A DNA stretch of 50,488 nt from Komagataeibacter sp. FXV3 (lineage in GTDB: Bacteria; Pseudomonadota; Alphaproteobacteria; Acetobacterales; Acetobacteraceae): NCBI RefSeq assembly GCF_015155755.1, contig NZ_VWPI01000026.1, positions 1-50,488 of the forward strand, given 5' to 3'. A program made the translations under genes and the position numbers. Below the pieces are notes generated by a model. It did not search any database. It was given only the letters and a program-made list of their open reading frames with translations, and was not told where the DNA came from. Shown in pieces: positions 25,159 to 33,408 of this stretch (positions within the stretch are counted from its first letter, which is position 1; every line of letters begins with the position of its first letter).

Positions 25159-25314
25159 ATGTACACGAATTTCGGATTATCTATTGATGGTGAATGGTAT
25201 CGTGGCAGTGGGCGTACGTGTCAGCGACGCCTGCTTTCCCGGCAGGGTCCGGAAGAAGGAAGCGGGGGCATTGCAGGTTATCTGGATGTAAAAATGGCAT
25301 GGATGGTTTGCTGA
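25159..25314 (+). pseudogene. Relic of an aldehyde dehydrogenase gene (N-terminus joined to C-terminus)
   Basis: A 51-codon frame with AGGGA before ATG 25159. Its first 20 residues (YTNFGLSIDGEW, then RGSGRT) resemble the N-terminus of NAD(P)-dependent aldehyde dehydrogenases, especially 2-oxoglutarate semialdehyde dehydrogenases (YxxxxLxIDGEW..GSGRT). Its last 17 (EGSGGIAGYLDVKMAWM) resemble the usual C-terminal EGG..G...YL..K. About 430 codons that would hold the NAD fold and catalytic Cys and Glu are missing, so no activity is expected. The stop is one base before the aldolase ATG, the spacing of a former operon. The 20-residue match is short; the alternative is a chance small frame used as a leader for aldolase translation. 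Confidence 0.5.
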
Positions 25315-25315
25315 C

Positions 25316-26128
25316 ATGATCCCCAATCGACTCAAGCAACTCTGGGCCGAGGGGAAACCCACGCTCAATGGCTGGTGTTCCATCGGTAATCCCTTCACGG
25401 CCGAAATCATGGCTGCGCAGGGTTATGATTCCGTCACCATTGATGTGCAGCATGGGGCGCTGGATTATTCCAGTGCGCTGCCCATGATGCAGGCCATGCG
25501 TGCATCCGGCGTGGTGCCCATGGTCCGCGTGCCGTGGATGGAACCGGGCGTCATCATGAAAATGCTGGACGCGGGGGCCTATGGCGTGATCTGCCCCATG
25601 GTGAACACGGCAGCACAGGCGGCCGAATTCGTAAGCTACATGCGCTATCCCCCCCATGGGCAGCGCAGCTTTGGCCCCACACGGGTTTCGTTCGCGGCGG
25701 GTAGCAATTATGCCGGGGGGGCGAATGACGAAATCCTCGCCTTCGCCATGATCGAGACACGGCAGGGCATGGACAATCTGGCAGAAATCGCCGCAACGCC
25801 GGGACTTGATGGTATTTATGTCGGCCCTGCGGATCTTACGCTCAGCCTGGCGGACGGGCGCCTGCCAGCGGGGTTTGACCGTGAGGAACCGGAGATGATC
25901 GAAAACCTGCATAAAATCCTTGCTGCCTGTCGTAACAGCGGCATTCGTGCGGCCCTGCATTGCGGTACGGCGGAATATGCCGCCCGCGCCATAGGCTGGG
26001 GGTTCAACATGACCACCGTATCGGGTGATTCCCGTCTGCTGGCCGCCGCGGCCGGCGCCAGTGTCGCGCAGTTTCGCAAGCTGGTCAGTCGTGACAGCGT
26101 AACGGTGATGCAGGGCGGGGCGTACTGA
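25316..26128 (+). CDS. HpcH/HpaI-family class II aldolase (2-keto-3-deoxy acid aldolase)
   Basis: A 270-residue aldolase with the family's catalytic and metal-binding residues: His46 (TIDVQHGALDY), Arg71 (MVRVPW), and metal ligands Glu147 (AMIETRQG) and Asp173 (GPADLTLSL). Relatives cleave 2-keto-3-deoxy-glucarate, 4-hydroxy-2-oxoheptanedioate or 2-keto-3-deoxy-pentonates to pyruvate plus an aldehyde. With the IlvD/Edd aldonate dehydratase at 34453 it would complete a non-phosphorylated route; with a pentonate the products would be pyruvate and glycolaldehyde. GGATGG lies about nine bases before ATG. The relic immediately upstream may once have provided the oxidative alternative. Substrate is inferred. 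Confidence 0.87.
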   Translation: MIPNRLKQLWAEGKPTLNGWCSIGNPFTAEIMAAQGYDSVTIDVQHGALDYSSALPMMQAMRASGVVPMVRVPWMEPGVIMKMLDAGAYGVICPMVNTAAQAAEFVSYMRYPPHGQRSFGPTRVSFAAGSNYAGGANDEILAFAMIETRQGMDNLAEIAATPGLDGIYVGPADLTLSLADGRLPAGFDREEPEMIENLHKILAACRNSGIRAALHCGTAEYAARAIGWGFNMTTVSGDSRLLAAAAGASVAQFRKLVSRDSVTVMQGGAY

Positions 26129-26375
26129 TCGCCCGTGGTAACTGTTGCGGGGTGCCTGTATCCTGTGGGCCTGCGCCAACCTGATGGCACCCCGCACCTG
26201 ATGACATGATGATAACGGATATCTTTGTACGGATCGTATGCGTCCGGTGCCGTGATTTCAGGCTGCTGGAAAGTGGGGCATGGCGAATAAAAAACCTGTT
26301 TCAGTATTGTGAATACGGAGCAGGGAAACACGTCATAAATGTCTGCCTGAAAGGTCAGGTCAGGAAACATCCGTG

Positions 26376-26467
26376 GATCATAAGAAGTTTCTGGTGAAGG
26401 TTTTTTTTAAAAAGCTTTGAAATATTCATCATTTTTGAAAAAGACAGCGCCCGGAACTTTCATGAAC
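26376..26467 (+). repeat. Interspersed intergenic repeat, copy 3
   Basis: GATCATAAGAAGTTTCTGGTGAAGG, split here as GATCATAAGAAG and TTTCTGGTGAAGG, is followed by a T-run, AAAAAGCTTTG, a decayed hairpin pair and CCCGGAACTTTCATGAA. This is the same order as the copies at 38702 and 40427. Confidence 0.65.
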
Positions 26468-26501
26468 GCGTTACTTTCAGGCAGCGTTCAGGTATGAAAT
26501 G

Positions 26502-26535
26502 CATCCACCCTTTCAGGCGACTGAAAGGGTGGATG
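26502..26535 (-). terminator. Strong terminator-type hairpin of the dehydrogenase operon
   Basis: CATCCACCCTTTCAG (26502-26516) and CTGAAAGGGTGGATG (26521-26535) form a perfect 15-bp stem with a GCGA tetraloop, seven bases after the cytochrome c stop codon. The minus-strand tail is only weakly T-rich (CATTTC). Confidence 0.65.
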
Positions 26536-26541
26536 TGGTTG

Positions 26542-27810
26542 TCAGTGCCAGACCACCTGCTGGGCATCGATGGCCTTGCGGGCCCGTCCGACATCGCTGG
26601 TCAGAACCGCGGGGGCTGCGTTGCCCATGCTGTTGCGGATATAGGTCAGGATGTTGGCGATCTGGTCATCATGCAGTTTCCAGCCAAAGGACGGCATGGC
26701 GGCCCCGGTCGGGTTTGCAGTCGTCACCGGACCATCGGTACCCCGCAGCACGATGTTGATCAGGCTGTCGGGGTTGGGCGCGTTGACTGCCGGGTTGCTT
26801 TGCAGCGTGGGGATCATGTTGGCAATGCCCGCGCCATTACTGACATGACAGGCGCTGCACTGCACGGCGAATTCCCGTGCGCCCGCCATCATCTGCCGGT
26901 TACTGGCGCGCAGGGGCGCAGGCACGGTCACCGTGCGCTGCGGCAGGGATTTGAAATAGGCGGCAATGGCCTGCAGGTCCGCTTCCGTCAGGTGCTGTGT
27001 GGAATTTTCGATCGTTTCCGTCATCGGTCCGGACGACGCCGTATGGCGGTTGGTGCCGGCGCGGAGATAGGTCACGATATCATCGGCACTCCATCCCCCC
27101 AGTCCCGTATGGGTATTGTTGCTCAGGTCCGGGGCATACCATCCCTGCAGCGACGTGCCCTGATAGGTGGCCCGTGTATCGCCGCCAAAGGCGTTCTTGG
27201 TGGTATGGCAGGTGCCGCAATGCTCCAGCCCCTCGACCAGATAGGCCCCACGATTGACCTGCGCACTTCTGGACGTATCCGGGGTAAATGCGGACCGGTC
27301 GAAAAACAGCATGTTCCACCCGATCAGGAGTGTGCGGATATTGTACGGAAACCGCAGCCTGTTCGTGACAACCCTGTTGCTGACTGCCGGGATTGTGCGG
27401 ATATAGGCCCACAGATCCGCAATGTCCGCATCCGTAATCTTGACGTAGGCGGTATAGGGCATGGCGGGATAGAGGTACCGGTCCGGGCTTCTGCCATGCC
27501 GCACCGCGCGTTCAAACTGTTGCTGCGTCCATGACCCGATCCCGGTTTCCCGGTCCGATGTAATGTTGCTGGCAGTAATGATGCCAAAGGGGGTTTTCAG
27601 GTCCAGTCCACCCGCGAACGGTTTGCCGCCAGGTGCGGTATGACAGGCCAGACAGTCGCCCGCGATCGCCACGTAACGGCCGCGTTCGACCTGGGCATCC
27701 GTGCCGCCGTCCTGTGCTTTCGCGCCATGGGCCAGGAAGGTGACGGCAGACAGGAGCAGTCCACCACGCATGCAGGTGCGCAGTGCAGTGCGAAGCAGGT
27801 TTCTTGCCAT
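26542..27810 (-). CDS. Triheme cytochrome c subunit of a membrane-bound dehydrogenase
   Basis: A 422-residue periplasmic cytochrome with a signal peptide (residues 1-32). It has three c-heme sites: CLACH (53-57), CGTCH (198-202) and CSACH (318-322). Size and spacing match the cytochrome subunit of acetic acid bacterial alcohol, gluconate, sorbitol and fructose dehydrogenases. It receives electrons from the flavoprotein encoded just upstream and passes them to ubiquinone in the inner membrane. ATG 27816 overlaps the flavoprotein stop as ATGA; ATG 27810 has AAGG at eight bases and is preferred. It is the last gene of the minus-strand operon and is followed by a 15-bp hairpin. Subunit role is strong; substrate rests on the flavoprotein. 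Confidence 0.92.
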   Translation of the reverse strand: MARNLLRTALRTCMRGGLLLSAVTFLAHGAKAQDGGTDAQVERGRYVAIAGDCLACHTAPGGKPFAGGLDLKTPFGIITASNITSDRETGIGSWTQQQFERAVRHGRSPDRYLYPAMPYTAYVKITDADIADLWAYIRTIPAVSNRVVTNRLRFPYNIRTLLIGWNMLFFDRSAFTPDTSRSAQVNRGAYLVEGLEHCGTCHTTKNAFGGDTRATYQGTSLQGWYAPDLSNNTHTGLGGWSADDIVTYLRAGTNRHTASSGPMTETIENSTQHLTEADLQAIAAYFKSLPQRTVTVPAPLRASNRQMMAGAREFAVQCSACHVSNGAGIANMIPTLQSNPAVNAPNPDSLINIVLRGTDGPVTTANPTGAAMPSFGWKLHDDQIANILTYIRNSMGNAAPAVLTSDVGRARKAIDAQQVVWH

Positions 27811-27812
27811 GA

Positions 27813-29588
27813 TCATAGCCTTACCAGCGGGCCGGGATTCTTGAGGTACAGGTCCCTGATCGCTTTCGCGGTCCACAGGGTCGTGGCCCCCACGACGACG
27901 GTCGGGTTGTAGCCGGCATTATTGGGAAAGGAGGATGCACCGATCACAAACAGGTTGTGGACATCCCAGTTCTGCTGAAAGCGGTTCTGCACACTGGTGC
28001 GCGGGTCCTCGCCCATGACGACGCCGCCCTGCACATGCGATGAATCCCACGGCGTATAACCGGAATAGGGACGGTCAGCAAAGGAATCCCCCCCGACCTG
28101 CGTTGCCCCCATCTCACGCGCGATTTCAACGCATTTGTCACGGATGAACCGCCCCGAACGCCGGTCGTTTTCGTTATAGTCAAACGTAATGCGCAACAGC
28201 GGCTGGCCGAAACGGTCCTTGTAGGTCGGGTCAAGGTCAAGGAACTGCTCGCGATGGGCGAAGCTTGTGCCTTGTCCCTGAATCTGCGCATAATTCTGGT
28301 AGCCCTTGCGGAAGGCCTGTTTCCAGCCCTTGCCCCATTGCGGGCTGCCCTGTGGCAGCAGCCCCGCCATGCCGATCGGCAGCCCCTGGTTGCTGAGCGA
28401 CTGGATACCTGCCCCACCGATAAAGCCCAGACCGGTATGGTCGAAATTGTCACCGTTGAAATCGTCGATCTGGGTGGCAAGGGCGCCGGTGTTCATGAAC
28501 GGGTTGAGATACTCGTTTTCAAAGAACATGAAACCCCATGACAGGGTCTGGAACGTAAACGCCCGCCCGACAACACCCTGTCCCGATGCGACATCATACG
28601 GCGTGCTGATGCCTGAGAGCAGCAGCAGGCGTGTATTATCCAGCGTAAACGTCGCGGTAATGACGATATCGGCGGGCTGTTCGCCAATATTGCCGTCGGA
28701 ATCAACAAACGTCACCCCGGTCGCCGTCTTCCTGTCGGGTGTGGTGTTGATGCGGATGACCTCGCATTCCGTGACAACCGTGAAATTCGGACGCTGCATC
28801 AGTACCGGCAGGATGCAGATATTGGGACTGGACTTGGACCAGTTGCCGCAACCGTATAACTGGCAGTATCCGCAATAGGTGCATGGCGCCAGGTTCAGGC
28901 CCAGTGCATTTTTATAGGGTGCGCCAATCATGGCCGATGGCACGGGGAAGGGATGATATCCCAGCCGTGTCGCCGCTTCCGCAAACAGCACGTTGGCGCG
29001 TGAGCGTTCCAGCGCGGGGGTGGGGTAGGGACTGGTACGCGATCCCTCGAACGGGTTGCCGCCGGGCTGGCGTTGCCCATTGATGACGCCCGCAGTGCCC
29101 GATGTGCCCGCGATCTTCTCAAACCGGTCATAGAAGGGTTCAAGGTCGTTATAGGTCACGCCCCAGTCCTGCAGGATAAGGCCATCCACCAGCTGTCCCG
29201 CGCCATAGCGCTGCATGACATGGCTGTAGGGCTGGTGATCGAACGGCAGCCACCGCCAGCTTGCGCCCGCCCAGTGCGTGCCAGCCCCCCCTACATTGTT
29301 GCCCAGCGTCAGGTTGTGATATTTGCGCATGGGCAGCGCGGTCTGGCCGACCTTGTTGCGCACGGTATAGGTTTCGGTTACCGGGGCCTGCAGGATGTCC
29401 TTGCGCACGGACCCGCTGAGTTCATCCGGGTCGCGTGTGGTGGGAAAGCTGGTCGAGGTATCGCGCCATGCCCCACGTTCGATCGCGACCACCTTCAGAC
29501 CCGCGCGGGTCAGTTCTTCCGCCATTGTGGAGCCGGACCAACCCAGCCCGACAATGACCACATCGGCCTTTGGCCTTTTGTAATTCAT
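27813..29588 (-). CDS. GMC-family FAD dehydrogenase, catalytic subunit of a three-subunit membrane dehydrogenase
   Basis: A 591-residue flavoprotein. The FAD-binding GLGWSG lies at 14-19, and a second GMC block, NNVGGAGTHWAGASWRW, at 97-113. A four-Cys cluster (C236, C239, C242, C247 in CTYCGYCQLYGCG) is like the iron-sulfur site of FAD glucose and fructose dehydrogenases. C-terminal active-site residues are the His in SSHVQGGV and the Asn in YNPTVVVGA. There is no signal peptide; export probably rides with the Tat-bearing gamma subunit, as in relatives. The closest characterised layouts are gluconate 2-, 2-ketogluconate and aldose dehydrogenases. Neighbouring lactonase-like, aldonate transport and dehydratase genes favour oxidation of an aldose or aldonate. 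Substrate is unproven. Confidence 0.92.
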   Translation of the reverse strand: MNYKRPKADVVIVGLGWSGSTMAEELTRAGLKVVAIERGAWRDTSTSFPTTRDPDELSGSVRKDILQAPVTETYTVRNKVGQTALPMRKYHNLTLGNNVGGAGTHWAGASWRWLPFDHQPYSHVMQRYGAGQLVDGLILQDWGVTYNDLEPFYDRFEKIAGTSGTAGVINGQRQPGGNPFEGSRTSPYPTPALERSRANVLFAEAATRLGYHPFPVPSAMIGAPYKNALGLNLAPCTYCGYCQLYGCGNWSKSSPNICILPVLMQRPNFTVVTECEVIRINTTPDRKTATGVTFVDSDGNIGEQPADIVITATFTLDNTRLLLLSGISTPYDVASGQGVVGRAFTFQTLSWGFMFFENEYLNPFMNTGALATQIDDFNGDNFDHTGLGFIGGAGIQSLSNQGLPIGMAGLLPQGSPQWGKGWKQAFRKGYQNYAQIQGQGTSFAHREQFLDLDPTYKDRFGQPLLRITFDYNENDRRSGRFIRDKCVEIAREMGATQVGGDSFADRPYSGYTPWDSSHVQGGVVMGEDPRTSVQNRFQQNWDVHNLFVIGASSFPNNAGYNPTVVVGATTLWTAKAIRDLYLKNPGPLVRL

Positions 29589-29650
29589 TCAGGTGCACCT
29601 TGGTTTTTATTATAATTGTGCGGTCCATTGCCATGCCGGGCATGGCGCAG

Positions 29651-30376
29651 TCAGGCGCGGCCCAGCAGGCTTACGGGGTGGACATCAATCTTCTTGCCCC
29701 GTTTTGATACGATCCAGTCGCGATAGTCATAAATCGCGCCGGGAAACCCGACCAGTTTCCAGCCCACCATGTCGCGGTTGCCGCCATACATGGGATCAGC
29801 CAGGTAGCCTTCACGCACATTCTGCAACAGCAGTACGAAGAACTGCTCCGATTTCAGGGTCTCGAAGGCAATTGCGCCATTTTCGATACCGTGAAGAAAC
29901 GTGATTTTCTGTTCTTCCGACAGTTCCATAAACGACCTGTTGAACTTCGCATGTGCGGCCTGTTCCAGTTCAACCAGTCCCTTGCGGTAGATTTCCGCAG
30001 GCGTCATGATGCTTTGCGGTCCCTGCTGCGGCAGGCCCTCGACAACGGGGCCAAGTTTGTAATCCTTGGCCGCCGTGCCATAGGGACCTGCCAGCTGGTG
30101 GTCAAGGAAGGTCACGCAGCCAGCCTCGGTTGCCCCCATTCCCAGTTCATCAGCGGGGATCAGGACATCGAATATGGCGCCCACCAGCTTTGCCTCATCC
30201 GGTGTCAGGTACACCAGCCGGCTGGCGTCAACCACTGACAGCGGTGGGGGCGGCGTGGCCCGCCACGCACCCGTGCCGCCAACATAGGTCTTGGAATAGG
30301 CCGGTTTGTAAATGGAGGCCAGCGTGGAGGTCGCCATCAGCACCAGGCCGCCTTTTATTACGTCACGCCGCTTCAT
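29651..30376 (-). CDS. Gamma (small) subunit of the membrane dehydrogenase, gluconate 2-dehydrogenase subunit 3 family
   Basis: A 241-residue protein. The N-terminus MKRRDVIKGGLVLMATSTLA is a Tat-type signal that would carry the folded flavoprotein across the membrane. The body matches the gluconate 2-dehydrogenase subunit 3 family: YLTPDEAKLVGAIFDVLIPA (55-74), a middle segment with MTPAEIYRKGL, and YGGNRDMVGWKLVGFPG near the C-terminus. It stabilises and exports the catalytic subunit. ATG 30376 has AGGAG nine bases upstream; an in-frame extension to 30478 is not convincing. It precedes the flavoprotein gene by 62 bases in the order gamma, flavoprotein, cytochrome. Confidence 0.9.
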   Translation of the reverse strand: MKRRDVIKGGLVLMATSTLASIYKPAYSKTYVGGTGAWRATPPPPLSVVDASRLVYLTPDEAKLVGAIFDVLIPADELGMGATEAGCVTFLDHQLAGPYGTAAKDYKLGPVVEGLPQQGPQSIMTPAEIYRKGLVELEQAAHAKFNRSFMELSEEQKITFLHGIENGAIAFETLKSEQFFVLLLQNVREGYLADPMYGGNRDMVGWKLVGFPGAIYDYRDWIVSKRGKKIDVHPVSLLGRA

Positions 30377-30587
30377 TATTGTTTTCTCCTGACAGGCATT
30401 GCCGCCATGGGCATGGGATGCGCGTGCAACGGGCCATTTCCCTGCGGTGCCGTGTTTCAGGTGCGCAGGCCAAGGCACACCAGAAAAGACCCGTCCGCAC
30501 GGAACCTGTTCATTGGCGTTACTTTTCCCCTGGTGGCATAGCCATAGGTAAACGTATCTGGTTGTTAATAATTACATGGAAGGCAGA

Positions 30588-31775
30588 TCACAAACTGCTC
30601 ACCACGCCACCAAGCTTTTGCCCATCCAGCGTGTCGGGCAGTGCGAAGCCAAGACTGATGAAGGGCAGCTTCAGGGCATTGACGCCAGCATTGTTCGTGG
30701 GCAGCCGTTCCGTCTGGGCAACAGGCACCAGCATGTGCCGGTCGGCCGTGATGAACAGGGCGTCACCGTCAACCAGCCGTGGATCTTCAAATAACGTAAG
30801 CTGTTTCTTTTCCGGTGTCAGGACGACAATCCGTCCATGTTCGGCATCGGCATAGTACAGGTTGCCCAGCGTGTCGATTGCGGTGCCCATGATTGTTGGC
30901 AGGTTGATGACTTTTTCGATCCGCGCCGCCCGCTGGCCGTCGGTCAGGCTGGCATCCAGCAGGATATCGGTCGGGATCCTGCGCAGCGGGCCGGACGGGG
31001 TGGAAAAATAGAACCATTTCCGGTCCGCCGTGATTTCCAGCATGTCCGAATGGACCAGCGGTCGCTTGCCGTTACTGTCGCGCAGGATATGCCCGTCACG
31101 CCCCCGCAGCGGCTTGTCCGGTGTCGCACGCAGCAGCGGGTGTTCCGATAGCCTGCGCACGGTTTCCCCGCTGCGCATGTTATGAATGATGATCCCGCCC
31201 AGACCTGAATCGGTCACGAACATAAGGTCGCCCGCAATGCGCAGGTCATTCATGGCCGAACCCGGCGGCAGGATGTCATTGCCCCAGCGCAGGACCTGCA
31301 GCACCCTGCCATCATGGGGATCAAGCTGTACCAGCTTCTGCCCGCCCGGCACGGACGTGCCCTTTGTCGGGTCGATGCCCTGATCGACAACCCACAGCGT
31401 GTCGTCGCTGAAGATATGCAGGCCATTGACCATGACGAAGGCACTGGCCGCATCGGCGCCCGGTCTCCATGCATTCCAGCTTCCACCCGGAAACGGCTGG
31501 GGCGTGCCGTCGGACGCCACGCGAAACACACTGGGCGTATCCGCCATCAGGTCCCATCGTGGTGCGCCAAGAAACAGTGTCCCGTCACGCGTTGCAGCCA
31601 CCGCATTGCACAGATAGCGCGGGGAGGAGGCGATAACGGTCGCATGAATGGACGCCGCCACAGCCTGTGGCATGCGGGCGGTTTCAAATCCTGCCAGCGC
31701 CAGTCCACCGGCCAGACCACACAGGGCGGCACGCCGGGACAGACCGTGGCCCATTGCATCGGTAACGTGTGTCAT
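30588..31775 (-). CDS. Exported royal-jelly/yellow-family beta-propeller protein, possible aldonolactonase
   Basis: A 395-residue exported protein. A twin-Arg signal (LSRRAALCGLAGGLALAG, 12-29) precedes a six-bladed propeller of the major royal jelly/yellow (L-dopachrome tautomerase-related) family: GTLFLGAPRW, LWVVDQG, MNDLRIAGDLMFVTDSGLGG, HSDMLEITADRKWFYFSTPS, GTAIDTLGNLYYADAEHGRI. The fold is related to gluconolactonases and SMP-30. The bacterial proteins are poorly characterised, but their place beside periplasmic sugar dehydrogenases fits hydrolysis of the lactone product. It lies between the MFS carrier (96 bases upstream) and the gamma subunit (211 bases downstream). Fold assignment is good; lactonase function is inference from context. 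Confidence 0.8.
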   Translation of the reverse strand: MTHVTDAMGHGLSRRAALCGLAGGLALAGFETARMPQAVAASIHATVIASSPRYLCNAVAATRDGTLFLGAPRWDLMADTPSVFRVASDGTPQPFPGGSWNAWRPGADAASAFVMVNGLHIFSDDTLWVVDQGIDPTKGTSVPGGQKLVQLDPHDGRVLQVLRWGNDILPPGSAMNDLRIAGDLMFVTDSGLGGIIIHNMRSGETVRRLSEHPLLRATPDKPLRGRDGHILRDSNGKRPLVHSDMLEITADRKWFYFSTPSGPLRRIPTDILLDASLTDGQRAARIEKVINLPTIMGTAIDTLGNLYYADAEHGRIVVLTPEKKQLTLFEDPRLVDGDALFITADRHMLVPVAQTERLPTNNAGVNALKLPFISLGFALPDTLDGQKLGGVVSSL

Positions 31776-31871
31776 GAAGATTTTCTCTTGCTTATTGTTT
31801 GTTATTACTTGTGTCTGTATTTATTGGATTTGTCGCTACACAATAAAGTGCAGGAAAGCGATGCAACCGGT

Positions 31872-33242
31872 TCACACCGGCAGGGAAAGCCGTCTGATCT
31901 TCCCGACCACGAACAGGTACAGCAAGATCGCCACAACGCAGTGGCCAGCCACAAACAGCAGCGCGCCGTTATAGGACTTTGTTATTGCAACGATATAGCC
32001 GATCACAATGGGGGTCACGATACCGGCGATATTGCCGATCCCGTTGAAAATGCCCGCAGCCAGGCCCGGCGTTTCCTTGGGTGCTATGTCGGATATGACC
32101 GCCCAGCCAATGGCGGCAAGCCCCTTGCCAAAGAATGCAAAGGACATGATCAGGACAATTACCCACGCGGACTGGACAAAATTGCACAGGCAGATCGTGG
32201 ACGCGATCGCCATGCCCGCGACATAGGGCGTCTTGCGCGCGACGTTTTCCGATTGTCCCGTTCGCAGCAGCATGTCGGACAGCGCGCCCCCCGAAATCGC
32301 ACCGGCCAGCCCGCACAGCGCGGGCACGCTGGCCGCCAGCCCGGTCTGCGTCATGGACAGCCCGCGCGACTGATGCAGGTAAAGCGGGAACCACGTCAGG
32401 AAGAAATACAGGATGGCGGTAATGCAGTACTGCCCCCCGTACACGCCCACCAGCGTCCGGTCTGTCAGCATGAAACGCACCTGCCGCCATGTCAGCTTCC
32501 TGCGCACCTGCATGGCGCGGTCATCAATATCCACCAGCGCGCCACCCGCACGGATGAATGCCAGTTCAGCGGCATTGACGCCAGGGTGGCTGGCGGGCGG
32601 CCGCATGCGCATGAGCCAGATGGTGGCCAGCACCACCCCCGCGACACCCATGACGGCAAAGATGTATTCCCAGCCGAACTGCTGTGTAATCCACCCCATG
32701 AGCGGCGCAAAGAACGCGACGGCAACATACTGCGCCGAATTGAAAATGGATGTCGCAAGGCCGCGTTCCGCTGTCGGGAACCAGCTGGACACGATACGGC
32801 TGTTGGCGGGAAAGGTTGGTGCTTCCACCAGTCCCAGCCCGGCCCACAGCACGAACAGCACGGGAAAGGCGATGGTGTGCGGGACATGGCCCACGCCTGC
32901 GACCAGCAGCGTACACACCGACCACGCCAGCAGGCTTGCGCCATAGACGCGGATGGAACCAAAGCGGTCCAGCAGCCAGCCACCGGGCACCTGGTTCATG
33001 ACATAGGCCCAGCCGAAGGCGGAAAAGATGTAGCCCATGGCCACCGGCGTCAGCCCCAGGTCATGCGATATGGACGACCCGGCAATGCCGAGTGTCGCGC
33101 GATCGCCGTAGTTGATCGCCGTGATGATGAACAGGAACGCAAGGACACTGTAACGGATGGCGGTGCGGGGGGCTGCACGGGACGCGCCTGCGGCGATCGG
33201 TGCGTGTGTGGCGGTGGGGCCTGCGGTTGGCCCTCTTGTCAT
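31872..33242 (-). CDS. MFS transporter, anion:cation symporter group (sugar-acid uptake)
   Basis: A 456-residue transporter with 12 hydrophobic segments of the ACS/hexuronate-glucarate branch. Marks include INYGDRATLGIAG (TM1), MNQVPGGWLLDRFGS (loop 2-3), GLVEAPTFPANSRIVSSWFP and ERGLATSIFNSAQY. Relatives (GudP, ExuT, phthalate carriers) import organic anions with protons. Here it is the natural uptake route for the aldonate made in the periplasm. ATG 33242 has CAGGGTG close upstream; the open frame runs far upstream to 33569 but that part is not coding. It follows the LysR gene by 166 bases and precedes the lactonase-like gene by 96. Exact substrate unknown. Confidence 0.87.
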   Translation of the reverse strand: MTRGPTAGPTATHAPIAAGASRAAPRTAIRYSVLAFLFIITAINYGDRATLGIAGSSISHDLGLTPVAMGYIFSAFGWAYVMNQVPGGWLLDRFGSIRVYGASLLAWSVCTLLVAGVGHVPHTIAFPVLFVLWAGLGLVEAPTFPANSRIVSSWFPTAERGLATSIFNSAQYVAVAFFAPLMGWITQQFGWEYIFAVMGVAGVVLATIWLMRMRPPASHPGVNAAELAFIRAGGALVDIDDRAMQVRRKLTWRQVRFMLTDRTLVGVYGGQYCITAILYFFLTWFPLYLHQSRGLSMTQTGLAASVPALCGLAGAISGGALSDMLLRTGQSENVARKTPYVAGMAIASTICLCNFVQSAWVIVLIMSFAFFGKGLAAIGWAVISDIAPKETPGLAAGIFNGIGNIAGIVTPIVIGYIVAITKSYNGALLFVAGHCVVAILLYLFVVGKIRRLSLPV

Positions 33243-33408
33243 GGTCACCCTGTTTTCTCCCTCGATACGCGGACCGGTGCGGCGGGGGCGGGATTGCGCC
33301 CGGCCACCCTGCGGCCGCATCGGGTCCAGTGCGCAAGGGAACGCGTGAAGAAGGCGGGAAGTCCAAAACAAACTGCGCATGGATTGATGCGCTGGCGGCA
33401 TCACCCCG

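Larger units (their letters stand above)
26129..26541. other. Gene-free stretch between convergent aldolase and cytochrome c genes
   Basis: About 410 bases containing a repeat copy (26376-26467) and a strong terminator hairpin (26502-26535). Nothing else is called. Confidence 0.5.

Noticed and set aside
24856-25291. Overlapping 90-100 codon plus-strand frames upstream of the aldolase
   Set aside because: No family resemblance or ribosome site; the in-phase aldehyde dehydrogenase-like relic at 25159 explains part of the region better.
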